Shown: one piece after another, positions 1 to 12,436 of the stretch
Position numbering within the stretch: position 1 is the stretch's first letter
Layout: the number at the start of each line of letters is the position of its first letter
Source: Hybos culiciformis
Lineage: Eukaryota > Arthropoda > Insecta > Diptera > Hybotidae
DNA length: 64,000 nt
Direction of reading: 5' to 3'
NCBI GenBank assembly: GCA_964007475.1
Contig: OZ023273.1
Coordinates: 60,221,834-60,285,833 of the forward strand
Program-made: the position numbers and the translations under genes
Notes under the pieces: model-generated
What the model was told of the DNA's origin: nothing
The model's input: only the letters and a program-made list of their open reading frames with translations
Database searches by the model: none

Positions 1-1813
1 AATATTTTAATTAATTCGATAGCACTTTTCGTATCATTCATATCTTTTAATTGACTTTTAATTAAGTCTAATGCAGAATCTAGGCAAACTTGAAAAATAT
101 CTGGATCCTCTATAGTATGACACAAAATGTCTTTAAGATCTAATAAAAACTTAGGTCTTTTTTCATTCATTACTTCAACATCGTTTGACATATCATATGC
201 TGGTAAATCATCATCTGAATCTAATTCGGATTTCTCTTTATTTACAATTGTTGTTTGTTTTTCAGTATTAGTATAAAAATTAACTTTGCTATCTAATAAA
301 TTTATATTATTAGATTCTTGATATTTTTGGAAGGGTGTTAAAGTTTCAACAAGAATTTCGAAATCAGATTCATTGCGAAATTTTTTGTTTGAGAAAAAAT
401 TTTCTTCTGAAAATTTTCTAATTGAATCAATTATTTTTTTTTGATTTAAATTTAACTCTGCATAATCAAATTCCAAACGATTTTCAGAATGTTTCTCAAT
501 TATGTTTAAAGATAGTTCAGCTGTTACCATACCCAAGTAACGAAACAAAATGTCAGCCGATTCCAAACTATTTTTCAAACCATTATAAATTAGAGTTTTA
601 ATTTTATTTTCTTGATGATTCAATTGTATGTCATCTGTTTTTATGCATTTAATTGCGCCAATTAAAAATTTCGTTATATAAATATGTTGATCCGTACTAT
701 GTTGAACAGTGGAATTTTTATTAGACCAAACATTTAGTATATTTAATGTTAAGTTCACTAAGTTTTCTGAATCTGATTTTAAAAAATTTAACACATTTAA
801 TATGGCATTATCTTTAATGTGATAAATAAAAAATGGAATTTTGGTTGATAAAATATAATTCCAAGAAGTCGCAGCAGAAAACTTTGAGAAATTCGGATTT
901 AATATTTCTTCTAATGGAACATCTGAATAAAGTAGTAGCAATAAAGTTTGTTCAATAGAATCATAATCTAAATTTAAAAATAACTCATTGATTCCTTTCC
1001 GATAAACATCGTTTTGCGAAAATATCAAAATAATCTCAAAAAAATTTCCCAATAAAAATTTTTCCTCATAAAAATTGTTAATTATTTTACTTAAAAATTT
1101 TGAAAGCATTTTCATAGAATAAAAATTTGGATATTTAACAATAAAATCCAATGCTTTCAGGAATTTATATAATATATTCTTTGTATAAAATTCAGTTGAA
1201 TATTCAATTGGTATTTTTGTTTTATATATATTTCCAATTTTATTGGGCATTGAAATGATTTGCCATATAAACGATTGCTCGTCCTCAATAATCATTGATT
1301 GGAAACCAGAGTTATCATCAGATTTTAATTCTGTGCAATGATCAGAATATTTATGACTTAAATGTATGATTCCAATTGATAAGTATGTTTCATCAGTAAA
1401 TAATATCAATTTTAGAAGAGGTGCAAATAGATCTAAATTTGTTGACAAGTTTTTCAATAAAATTTCTAATGAATTTTGCATTAGTTTCAAGTTGTGATCA
1501 ATTAGAAAAATGCTTGGAATTTTTGTTGATAACAATCTTTCCGTTCCACAAATAGGCTTCTGGGATAGAGTTATAATTTTTTCACATATAATTTGCAAAA
1601 TATTTTCATGTTCCGTTCGTGCAAATAAATCCCAATCTAAGTAATCAACATCTATATGAAGAAGCTTTTGTGGCGTCATTGGACCTGGCAACAAATTCAG
1701 TAAATACTGAATTAATTCATTAAAACGTTGAACATCTGATTCTGTTGAAATATTTAGGTTTCGAATTTGTTGAGCTGTTTTAACAATTTCTTCGAAAGGT
1801 GATAAAGTTTCAG
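1..1813 (-). CDS. lqfR: Tel2/TELO2-like 3' exon of lqfR (incomplete)
   Basis: This is one uninterrupted reading frame of 1813 bp, entered at acceptor TTTTCTAG in the phase left by the exon ending at 2273, and still open at base 1. It is helix-rich with no ENTH similarity. It starts AETLSPFEEIVKTAQQIR and carries the Tel2 signature ELDSDDDLPAYDM at 189-227 (human TELO2 has ELDSDDEFVPYDM). Tel2 is a scaffold of the TTT complex (Tel2-Tti1-Tti2) that helps PI3K-like kinases such as TOR and ATM mature with HSP90 and R2TP. The exon therefore adds a kinase-maturation module to a membrane-traffic protein, an arrangement known for Drosophila lqfR. The C-terminal Tel2 repeats lie outside the window. 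Confidence 0.9.
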
Positions 1814-4800
1814 CTAGAAAATTAAAAAGAAAAAAACTTTTTCCGAAATTCAATTTTTTTTACTTAAAAAGCATGCAATAAATCTTTTTATTAGAGCACT
1901 TCAAAAACTCGTAAGTAAAACATACCGGAAACAGTGTCAATTTTTAAAATATTTTGATTATTTAAAAATTATTTATCAGTTAGTAAAAAAAATATAGAAA
2001 TTGAAAATAAGTTCCACTACAAGCTTTAAAATATTTTTTCAAACATTTTTTGTTCAAAACTCTTATCATGTGATTGGTATATTTATAATTCAAAGACTGA
2101 ATGGATTTCAAATCAGATTTCCTGGTTATATTTAACATATTAAAAGTATTACGACTATGATTTTGTTGCTTTTGTTTATATTTTAGTTTTTGTTCACAAA
2201 AATCAGTTTTATTTAATTCATTGTATAAAAAAATATTTATTATTGTAAGTAAATTATAAAAATCAAGTTTACCTCCTTGGATTGCTGTGGGATTTATATT
2301 TAAGGCACCGAATCCGGATAGTAGATCAGCATTGGATGTATTATTAGTGGTAATAGATGAATTATCACCTATATTACTTTCAAATAAGCACAATTCATTA
2401 GAATTCTGATTGTTTGATCCTTGATTTGTTGATATTTCTGGTGATACAAATGCCGATTTAAAGTCAGCAAATTCATCTGGCTTATTAACGCCCTTAGAAA
2501 CAGAATGAGACATTGGCGTCGCTGCACTAGTTGGAATAGTGGATGAACCAAAAGCACTTTCGAAGTCACCGAATTCCTCATTGGATCTAGGATTGAAATC
2601 ATCTCCTTCATCGGTTTTAATAACTTCTTTTTGTGGCATTTTTGTGCTATGGAATACGTCACTCAAAAAATCATTATTTTCAGTTTCCAAATCTGTATTT
2701 CTAGTGTTATCTATTGAAGAGAAGAAATCATCATGTTGTTTTGGAGGAGTATCACGATGAGTTGGAGAATGAATACCCATCTCTTTCGATTTTCCAAAAT
2801 TAGCGGCTGCACCTAAATCAATTTTTTTAGCCGCAACAGTGGATTTTGTAGTTTGGGTGGATAATTTATTGCTTGTTACAGTAGAAGTTTTGTTAACGTT
2901 AATAGTGTTAAAATTGACTGGTTTAAATTCGTTTGCAATTTCAACTGGACTTGATCTTTCTTTATCACGATACCGCCTGAAAAAAAAGAAACAAAAATTA
3001 TCCAATCTAGAGAAAGATTCTGAGTATGTTTTTTTTATTTACAAAGCTCAACCTGAGGAACTTTTCTATGTAATTTTTGTTCAAATATCGGCGTACAAAT
3101 TTACTTAGTCGTTCGACTAAAGTGATAATTATCAAAAAATTATTGTTTAATCTTAATTTTTTTAAAAGTATATGTAACAAACAATACCTGGGACTAGGAG
3201 AATCTGTGTCGGAATCTTCACGTTCACCTTCGTATTGATAATCTTCATCTTCATATCGATTTTTGGAATCAGAATCTAAAAAAATATTTCAGTATGTAAC
3301 ATAAAAAACAAAAAAAATAAATTAGTTTGTATTTTACATTGATCAAATCCTCCGGTTTTCCAATTATCATTATAGGCTGATGACTGATTATTGTTAAATC
3401 TAGAACCCATTCCCATTGCATCTGAACTCATTCCCACATATTTATCTTTATTTCTTTTAGCTTTTTTTCTTTCTTCACGTAACCTTTCATTATCTTGAAT
3501 AAAATCGATTATTTCTTTAGCCTGCAAAAGTAAATTAATATCAAATTTGCTTTGAAGATTTCTTCAGTTGATATAGTACTGCTGTTTAACAAATATGTAT
3601 ATAATAACTTACTTTATGTCTCACATTAATTCCTTGATCTTTACCACTTTCATCAACAAAAGTATATTTTTGTAATGGCGTTAAATCGTAAATATGTTCT
3701 CGAGAAGAAGTTACTACTCTTTCTGATCCATTTCGAACTAAGTAGTTTAACAGGAGTAAGCTCTGAAATAATAATTTTAGAATCAGATTGATATTAATTC
3801 AGCTGAAATGTTTGTTTACTTTTTATGTTAATTTTTTAATTAAGCGGTCTGTAAATATAAATTATCACTGAAATGAAAAAGTTGAGTATTAACCCTTCAA
3901 TTGGAATTTCATTTTACATTAGGTAGCCCCGAGTCATAATATATAATGATGATTTAAAATCATAAAGCTTTGGCCTATATTATATTAATCACAAAAATAT
4001 TATATCTACTCCGGCAGGGAAAAACCCCTTAATTCATTTTTCAGGAGAGTGTTTTTTTGTTAATATCTTTTTAACGGTGATAATTAAAGTTATGGTTAAT
4101 TCATGTCAACTGATGTATTTTGTTCTGGAGTTTTCGACAAATTTTGTATTTTTTTTTTTACCTGACGGAGTAGATATATTCAATTTTAAAATAAAGGCAG
4201 TAATTAAATAATTAAATTGAATGAGTCACAAATTAATGATATGTAGGAATTATTTGATTCTAATAATAAGGCTTTTCTATTAAGCTTTAAAATGGGGATG
4301 TGAAAACTTTCTATGTTCGTTCTCAAATATTTCAAATAAAAATTTTTATGAGATTGCAAGTGAGATTTGCAAGTACGAGACAAATTTCTTCGATGAATTC
4401 AAATTATTTTTAAAAAAGAACACAGCATCGAATATTTCAGTGGCCACAAGGCATAATCGCCTAACTCGATTTTGCTACTTTTCAGGAGTGCAGTTTAAAG
4501 TTTAAAATCCTTTCCTGAAATCGAAGAATGAAGATAAATGGAACCTAATTTGAGAAGATTGTAAAATTTTAAAACCATTTTAAGTTTTTAAAAGCCAAAT
4601 ATGAGGCGCAGAATCATATGACCAACAGTTGAAAATAATAAAATCATAACCGCCTAACTCGACTTAAGCGTTTATGCCCTGTGGCCACATATTTAATTTA
4701 ATTGGGGACAAAATAAGAGAAGTAATCTGGGTTTATGAAAATTTAGAAAAGTATATGAAACAATTTTATACATCCTTTCAACAAGAAAAATGTTTTATTA

Positions 4801-7667
4801 TGCCGGGATTATATTTATTATGCAGATATTTTATTGTTTTTTTTATTTTTGCAAACAAACAAAAAAATATTATTTTATTTTTTCAAACTATAAACTAATT
4901 CTACATTCCTAATGAAAATGTCTGTTTTAAATCGTAGGATATTTATTTTTTAGCTTCCACATTTTATATATCACATTTTACATATACATACATATATTTA
5001 TGTATATGTATATAAAATGTATAATAGAATTTATTATTAATATGCATATAAACTTAAAAATAATTAAAACTCTAAGATATGTACCATTTTCCGCTCGTGA
5101 TTTGCGGGATAAAAGGGTGATTGTTTTGAAATGGAAACGCGTTATAACCAAGATTATAACTGATTAATAATTTTTATATCTCAGTTAAAAGGTTGAATCT
5201 CAACTTTATACGCTTTAAAATAGTTGTTACCTTGTAAGTTCGCCTCCAATTTGATTTATTATCTTGCAATAATCGTTTCCATAACATTGACATAACTTCT
5301 GGATAATGCTCATACGAGAATGTTGAATGAGCCAATTCCTGCATTAATGGACCAGTAGGCCCCCAAGGATCATCGTTAGTGGCTTCACGAACTTTACCTT
5401 CTAGTTCGGTATAATTCATAACAACATTTGTTCTGTAACCATTAATCACATGAAAAAATTAATTATTTATACAATGTACCTACTACTTTTTAAAAGTGAA
5501 TTAAATTTTTTATCACTATTATCTGTATCAGCAATTATAAACGCTTGACATTGAATTTTTATATGTATTTTATTTGTTATTATTTAAAACCATTATTTGA
5601 AAAATAAATTAAATTACATACATAAGAATAACATCCAAAAAATTAAAAAAAAGCTAAAAAATTTGGATGCATTGAAAATTAAAAAAAAAAATAGAATTAC
5701 GTAAATACTGATTCTTTAGGATTATTGGGTATTACGATCGATTGTAAAAATCTTACAAAAATCAAATAATGAAAAAAAAAAAATTAAATAATTATAATAA
5801 CCATGTTTTCTTTATCTATAATAAGTAATAATATAAATGTTTATGTAGATATATATAATATATATTAAAAATCCACTTTAAAACCAAAATTAAATAAAAC
5901 ACTCTATCCAACTAATTATTTAATAATGTTTTTGATTTTTGAGTCAAATTGCTTTTGAGCAATGTAATTAAAATATTTGGATAGTTACAAGATTTTATTA
6001 TTTTTAGACATTATATGGACAGTATATAAATGATTGACAGTATTATAGAACATTTTTAAATTTTCTTTTTTTTTTTTGGAGCGTGTTTGATAAAATAAAT
6101 TTCTAAAAAGTTATCATTACGTATGTCATTTTCTACGACTAATGATGCAAAGAAATAATTATTAAATTTCTTCTTATCAACATTATAGGATTTGAGATTT
6201 GATAAAAATTGTTTTTTTTTTTCTTAACACATTTAAATTTCCTAACTCTTATAAGATACAAACATCAATCTTGTTTAAAAAAAAATAGAACTTTAATGTC
6301 AATAATGTATTTAATTTATGTTATTAAACTATTAAAAATAAATTTTAACAGAAATATTAATAAATATTTTGTTTTTGTGGGGGTGGAATTGTTTTTAACT
6401 GTGATAAAATGTTTATATAAATTCGCAAATAAAATCATATATGTTAATATATGAAATCATACCTATTTTAAAAATTAATAACTTGTTGATTTAAAAATAG
6501 TTAGATTGCAATTGATAAAAAATTATTTTTTTTTTGTTTCAAAATGTTACGAACTTATTTCTTTTTAATTGTTTTTATACAATTTCAAATTATTTTTTTG
6601 ATTTATAGCGAGCAGAAACTGTATGTAAGTAAACCTATGTAGGTTATTCTTTAGTAACATTTAAGAAGTAAATTGGTTTCAAAACTGCATCTTTGCTGAC
6701 CGTTATCACGACAAAGTGGTACTGTTCTTATAGATAATATCTTTATCATACAACTTGCCGACGTGTAGTTAGACAGAAAATGATTTCCCTCATGAACTTA
6801 TCTACCTTTATATACATAGTTTAAAATCAAGATTTCCAAACTTTTTCAAAGGTCAAAGGAATTGAAGTTTTTAAAGGTAGGTAAGTAAATACACCTACCC
6901 AAAACCTTCAATTAACATCATTTCCCTAACCCTTACATTTATAACAAATGTATCAATAATTAGTTTTTTAATTTGCGCACGTGACAAAACTATCATTCTG
7001 ACCCCATTTAAAAAGAAATTAAATTCATTTTTGTTTGCAAAAACTAAAATTTATTATTTTCACTTCAATTATTTTCTTATCAAAAAAAAAAAAAAGAACA
7101 TTGCTTCGCATATTGTTTTTTTTTTCTCTTTTATAATTGGCTTTAAAAAAAAAAAATTATTATTTATCTGCTAATTTTTTATCAAAGAAATGCTATTAAA
7201 ATTTGATTTTAATAGTTGAAATATATAATATAAAAATATACATATAGGCTATATTAAATATAAATAATAAAATTAAGTAACATTATTATTTTTTTCTAAT
7301 TCTCAAGGTCTTTTTCCAGTTTCAAATCAGAGAGCTTTAAAATACCACTTTTGAATTTTTTTTTTTTTAATGGAAAACCCCAAAGAGATTGGCTTTACTG
7401 ACTTTTTAATTTGGATCGGGTCGCAATCGGAAACTTGGGACAGGAGAGAACAGAAAACATGAAATTCACATTTTTATTTTTTAATATGTTTTTGTAATGT
7501 AATTTTTACAATTACAATTTTAAAATAAAATTTATAGGAAACAAAAAACATAGGTTTTTTTTTGTACTTGAGCTCCACCTCTGGACCTCTGGTTTTTTTT
7601 TTTTTTTTACTTACACTTTATCCGCCAATTCTCGTACTTTCCACATACTTATAAATTTATCAACCAT
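1..7667 (-). CDS. lqfR: EpsinR-Tel2 fusion protein, insect liquid facets-Related (3' end outside window)
   Basis: Seven exons were placed by GT/AG sites and phase: 7667-7615, 5432-5231, 3762-3613, 3521-3338, 3275-3188, 2976-2273 and 1813 to beyond base 1. About 1064 residues are encoded before the window edge. Residues 1-150 are an ENTH domain starting MVDKFISMWKVRELADK, with the family blocks NDDPWGP and SLLLLNYLVRNGSERVV. It should bind phosphoinositides on Golgi/endosome membranes. Residues ~195-460 are an unstructured tail with acidic-phenylalanine motifs (EEFGDF, DEFADF, DDFF), the type that binds AP-1/GGA ear domains in epsinR, and a conserved IDLGAAANFGK block. The last exon is Tel2-like (see separate entry). 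The start codon matches the fly protein and lies in a 53-bp coding exon, 2.2 kb upstream of exon 2. Intron 1 (5433-7614) is AT-rich with nothing recognised; introns 2 and 6 carry features listed separately. The call as an lqfR orthologue is firm; isoform structure is inferred. Confidence 0.95.
1887..1892 (-). promoter_or_regulatory. Candidate intronic poly(A) signal for a short lqfR isoform
   Basis: AATAAA lies on the minus strand inside the intron between the last epsin-type exon and the Tel2 exon. If the donor at 2272 is not used, the frame runs on for about 97 codons and stops at 1980, and this hexamer lies roughly 90 bp further on. A second AATAAA is at 2236-2241. In DNA this AT-rich such hexamers are frequent by chance, so the call is weak. 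Confidence 0.25.
4001..4178. mobile_element. Small TIR element in lqfR intron 2
   Basis: Inverted ends of about 17 bp, TATATCTACTCCGGCAGG at left and the reverse complement of CCTGACGGAGTAGATATA at right, with one mismatch, bound a 178-bp AT-rich segment with no coding sequence. This fits a MITE. The flanking AT sequence hides any target duplication. Confidence 0.55.
4440..4688. mobile_element. Small TIR element in lqfR intron 2
   Basis: The ends GTGGCCACAAGGCATAA (4440) and TTATGCCCTGTGGCCAC (4672-4688) are inverted copies with one mismatch. Just inside both ends is a directly repeated CGCCTAACTCGA block (about 4456 and 4651). The element is 249 bp, non-coding, and lies in the same intron as the element at 4001. 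The family is not recognised. Confidence 0.6.
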
Positions 7668-8117
7668 TTCGCATTAATTTTTTATTTAAAAAAAGGTTTC
7701 TAAAATAGTTTTGAACAATTTTTATTTATTTCTCTATTTAAAAAAAAAAAAATAACACAAAATTTTAAGGAAATCAAAGTTTTTATTTAATAAACCACTT
7801 TTCTTTTTTTGGAATTTTTTTCGATGATTTGGCTTTTACATACGCAACAATATTTTTTGACATTAATTATGATCATAACGTTCTATGCATCGCCGTTAAT
7901 AAGAAAGCAAAGTCAACTTAAAATAGTTATACTTCAAAATTACATATAAATATTTCAAGTGGAAGCTCAGTTTTATATCCCCGAGGTAAAGTGAAATAAA
8001 AAAAAATTTGTTTACAGAATTTTGTCTTCAAATTAAATGCAAACAAAACAAAAAAACAGATTTTATGTAAAAGTGGTGAATAGATAAGTTTTTTAATAAA
8101 TGAATTTGAACGAATAA

Positions 8118-8464
8118 TAGTGCTTCACCCTTAAAAAAATTTAAAAATTTCAAATTTTGAATTTCAAATTCCTAATGTATTTTGTTAGTGTAATTTAATG
8201 TCAAAAAAAAGTTTTCGGGTGAACACTTTTTTTCATAAATTTCAAATATTAATAACAAAGCTGCCAGAGTAGGATTTTCTTTTTCAAAATTTAGAAGATT
8301 TTATTATATCGGGGAAAAATTATGAACAAAATATTATTGTATGAGGCGTGTATTTGAAATTCACAACAACAAAAAAAAATTTGAAATTTTACACAAACAA
8401 AATACATTAGGAATTTGAAATTCAGAATTTGAAATTTTTAAATTTTTTTAAGGGTGAAGCACTA
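8118..8464. mobile_element. TIR element (MITE), about 68-bp inverted ends
   Basis: TAGTGCTTCACCCTTAAAAA at 8118 is matched inverted at 8464, and the arms stay paired for about 68 bp with few mismatches. The centre is AT-rich and non-coding. Outermost TA dinucleotides are compatible with a Tc1/mariner-type TA duplication, which is inference. A degraded relative lies at 14897. Confidence 0.65.
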
Positions 8465-8496
8465 ATATATGTAATTTATTTTTAAGATTAAGAATC

Positions 8497-8760
8497 CGTT
8501 CCCAAACTGAGACTATTTTAAATCATGTAATATCTCTTTTTTGCTAAAGAAAATTTCTCTTTTTTAGAAATTGAAATAGTCTTGACATTTAATCTGTATC
8601 ATTTGCAACGTCTGCATAAATTTTCGATTGTCACGTCAAAAAATCTTCATTTGTAAAATAATTGTAAAATAACAGCTGTGAAATCGTGTCGTTCCAAAAC
8701 TAGAAATTCTAGGAATTAAAATAATTTTTCAGTTTTTAAAATAGTCTCAGTTTGGGAACG
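8497..8760. mobile_element. TIR element (MITE), about 28-bp inverted ends
   Basis: CGTTCCCAAACTGAGACTAT at 8497 recurs inverted ending at 8760, extended by a shared TTTTAAA. It lies 30 bp beyond the previous element, giving back-to-back MITEs. No coding sequence was seen and the family is not recognised. Confidence 0.6.
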
Positions 8761-8775
8761 CACTCTACAAGCGAA

Positions 8776-9113
8776 CAAAGTATGATTTTTTCTGCAAATT
8801 TCCTGCATATTGGCAGGTTATACCTTTTTTGTTTTTAATTGCAATAAAACTATGTAGTGAAATTTCTAGGTTTTCGTTGAACCTACTTTCAAACCATGAA
8901 AAAACATAGAACGAACCTATTTTTTTCCGAAACCATCAAATTCATGGTTGGTAACCTGAAGTCAAAAACTAAATTGTCGGTGTCCAAAACAAGGAACAAT
9001 TCAAAATTAAAAAGAAAAAAAATCACAAACCAAACCAACTTTTATATTCGCCAACCTTTTTTGCAATTGCAACATTAAAATATATGATTAGTAACCTGAA
9101 TCCTGAACTCTGT
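8776..9113. repeat. Diverged copy of the 44.6-kb dimeric repeat
   Basis: The segment shares many blocks in the same order with the units at 44.9 and 45.5 kb: AAAGTATGATTTTTTCTG, a CAGGTTATACC block, CAATAAAACTATGTAGT, AATTTCTAGGTTTTC, CTTTCAAACCATGAAAAAA and GAACGAACC. It ends with a TAACCTGAA...TCGAAG terminus related to that element's TIR. It is a single, older, partly deleted copy. The 60-codon frame in it is not a gene. Confidence 0.6.
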
Positions 9114-9970
9114 CGAAGCTATTAATTGTAAATAGGCCTTTGTTATGTAAACAAATTAGACCACGGCCTCAAGCTCACATCACAGGCAATGAAACAAAAA
9201 TCTGAAATGCTGTCTCTGAAAACATATGATTTTGACATATGATATAATTTTTTAAGTTTTAATGGAAAATTGGAATTGGAACAACTCATTTATCCATCAA
9301 TTTTCTCATTAGTTTTTTTTATTTTAAATTTTATATAAATAATAATAATTCTTAACTATATTTTATGAATTAATTAGAAAATTAATTTATTGAAAAAAAA
9401 AAGTGTGCCTACATCGTAAGGCTTCAAAAAAATAAAACAAAAGTAATTAAATGAAGTCTGTGAATATAATTTGTTTTTTTTTCGACCGGTACTGAGGCGA
9501 GCCCTGCCCGAGCCCGATTCGTCCAGTTAAAATATTATATAAAAATTCAGTCATCAAATTCTTTATTTATTATGATAAAATCACCAAATTCTAGTTTTAA
9601 AGATACTTTAGTGTAAATACCTGATTTCATCCACAAAAATTCAGTATCTACCAGAGAAAATTCTAAGAGCCTTAGTTAAAAAGGCAATTTGTGAAATAAA
9701 TATTTATTTTTTGAGTACTTATCTGTTGAATCAAATCTTAAATTTATAGAAAGGTTATTTTGCATTTGAAAATATTTATCTACGATTTAGTCATCATAGT
9801 TTTAACTTAAAATCACTGTTCATATTCTATCTAGGTATCTACTTTCTAGGGGTGAATTCATAATAGTAGATATAGGTGTATACCTACTTACCTACGTTTG
9901 AATTTTCATTTTAAGATTATGGTTTCTATTTTTTATTTATATTATTTGTATATTTTATGCATTTTTAGAA

Positions 9971-12399
9971 ATGTTTGTTTTACAAAGATTTACCAGAAAC
10001 TTAAGAACGTTGGGAATAATTCGAAGAACTAATTCATCGGTAACAGCTGAAGCGAGAACTTCACATACACTTGATCAACAAGAACCATTAAAGAAACAAA
10101 AAAAGAACAGTAAGATTATAAATGTTTATACATACATATATAACTTTTTAAATTATTGTAATATAAACTTTCAAATAGAAATAGATATTAATTTAATTTT
10201 CTTGTTTTAGAATCGATTGTCGCTGCTGCTTTTGAGTCACTGAAAAATGATAATAATCAAAATATTATTGGGGAAGACCAAAACAAAGATTCAATAGACG
10301 AGAGAATAATAAATTCGAAAACAGTGAATGGCCTTTTATCTGTTGCTGATACGAATGGTTCAATCTCAAGAAAGCATGCTTTAAAAGTAGTTTCAATATT
10401 GGCAGAATGGAGCACACTAAATCGCGTAAAACTTTCAGATTTCGAAAATGATTCTAGGTTTTTGAAATTGTGCAGAGTACTAGGAAGAACGGTTCCAAAA
10501 AATGAAAATGTAAATCAAAAACTTAATAGTACCGGAAGAAAGGGAGAGGGCTATCGGACAGATGATTTAAATACTGTATTAGGTGTTGCTGGAGATGACG
10601 AAGCCGCTAAATTAATTGCTAGCATAAGCTTACCTCAAATGGTTAAGGTAATGACAACACTAGCATTACGTAAGAGAAGAAGTACTCCACTATTACGATC
10701 TCTGGGTATTTCAAATTAATTTTTCGCCATTTGCTGTTTTTCTGTAAAAATATTTTATTATATTATAGGTTACAATATAAGCGCTAGTTCTGAGCAGTTG
10801 GATCTCAAACAATGCGCTGATGTACTGTTTGCAATGTCAACATTAAGTTTCCCTGATTCTGTATTGACAGCGAAAATTTGTGGAGATGTCCAGGCTGGTC
10901 TTCATAAAAACACGAATAAATCGTCAGTAGTAGGATCAATATTAACCAGCTTAGGTATTTTAAAGTATCGCGACTTAGGTAAGAATTACTTCAAAGTTTT
11001 ACTATTTAAAAAGTTTTTCGAATGAAAAATAAACCTCCTTTTTTTTTTAGATATCCTTGAGGTATTGAGCAATTGGATGATAAAATATCACGATGTAGCA
11101 CGATCGCAAGATTTGAGTGCGTTATTTTTAACTTTGGCGTCATTAAATTTTAAATCATTAAATTTGGACGAAATCAATTCGAAACTAGGACATTTGCTAG
11201 TTAAGGAGGATTTTCCCAAGTCTACTGATTGGCTTAATCACGTTTGGGCTTTAACAATGCTTCGACTTGTAAATGAGCAACAGATAAATTCAGTTCTAAG
11301 GTACAAATTTATTTTCTAATAATATTGAAAACTTATTCCTTATTTTTTTATAGTGCTGAATTTATTAATTCTTTGGAAAAGGATAGAAATGGCTTAACAC
11401 CAAATGCTAAAATGAAGTTGCTGAACATAAACGCTTTTGCTAAATCAATTATGACAAATTATAAACAAACTTTTCTAGACGAAAATTCAATTGTGTTTTC
11501 AGTACCAATCGCACACACCAAAACAAAACAAATTTTATTGAATGGAATGATAGATGCATTAAAAAGTCTATTATCATCTCAACAAAACTTTGTGAAAAGC
11601 TTAACAGATTCAAAGATGGGATTTTTGATTGGTATGAGTAAAAAAGTGTGAAATAAAATATTTTTTCGTAACTGAAACGTAAAGAAATTTTGATAATTAG
11701 TGGCCACTTTACAAAATACTTTATAATTCAACGCGCTTTGAAGCACAACAACGTTTTCGTCAAATTCTTAAAACTTGCCTCATAATCTCCAAAATTCATT
11801 CAAAGTATCAAAGTTTAGTGATTTTATTTGTCAGAATAAATTTTAAATAAAACCATAAAACATATAATTATACTTTTAAAATTTCGAATTCTCACACGTT
11901 CTTTTCTTTTGATAGATGCTGAATGTGCGTTCGATCCAAAAAGGAATCCAATCGAGTTGAGCAAAGTTAAGTCAGATAATAAAAGGTACATACATAATCA
12001 TAAGAACAATACAATTTATATCTTATGTACAAAGTTCTTTTTTAAAAAAAAATTTAATCAAGCATTCAATAACCGAAAGAATTATGAATTGTAATGAATT
12101 TTTTTAATAATGGAATATATTTATATTCAAACATTATAAAAATCATGTTCGTATATAAATAAAATTTGCTTATTTTTAGGATTGCTCTAATGATTGTTGA
12201 TTTTCATGATATGTGTCACGGTCCATCTCGATCACTAACGGGCTCAGCAATATTATCATTTGATCTTTTAGAAAAAAATGGTTATCATGTTCTAGCCATC
12301 CCTTACACAGAATTTAGTACAAGTGATAAATTATTGAAACGTGTCCAATATTTGGATGCTAAATTTAAAGAAATTAACACAAGTCCCAAAAGTAAATAA
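9971..12399 (+). CDS. FAST kinase domain protein with RAP domain, FASTKD4/TBRG4-like
   Basis: Seven exons (9971-10109, 10211-10705, 10769-10978, 11051-11300, 11354-11631, 11916-11985, 12180-12399), all with GT/AG borders and matching phases, give a complete 553-residue protein. Residues 1-30 are rich in Arg, Ser and Thr with no acids, as in a mitochondrial targeting presequence. Residues ~185-240 contain RRSTPLLRSLGYNI and AMSTLSFPDS, matching RRSVPLLRAISYHL and AYGKLSFHQT of TBRG4. FAST_1 lies at about 300-370 and FAST_2 at about 415-465, with GFLIDAECAFD like GWVLDAEVLLD of TBRG4. The RAP domain is about 481-540. FASTKD proteins act in mitochondrial RNA processing and stability; FASTKD4 stabilises a subset of mitochondrial mRNAs. 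The exact paralogue is inferred from these blocks, and another FASTKD is possible. It is divergent from lqfR. Confidence 0.9.
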
Positions 12400-12436
12400 A
12401 TTTGTAAAACAACTTATTGTGTAAAATTGTTAATTG

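Larger units (their letters stand above)
7668..9970. other. Divergent intergenic region between lqfR and FASTKD4
   Basis: This 2.3 kb separates the two divergent start codons and must hold both promoters; no clear TATA or initiator could be chosen. About half is repeat: TIR elements at 8118 and 8497 and a diverged copy of the 44.6-kb repeat at 8776. A short GC-richer patch lies at about 9485-9530. FASTKD4 may have a 5'UTR intron, because an acceptor-like TTTTTAG sits 2 bp before its ATG. Confidence 0.6.

Noticed and set aside
2539..3108. Plus-strand frames of 73 and 89 codons
   Set aside because: They are antisense shadows of lqfR exon 6.
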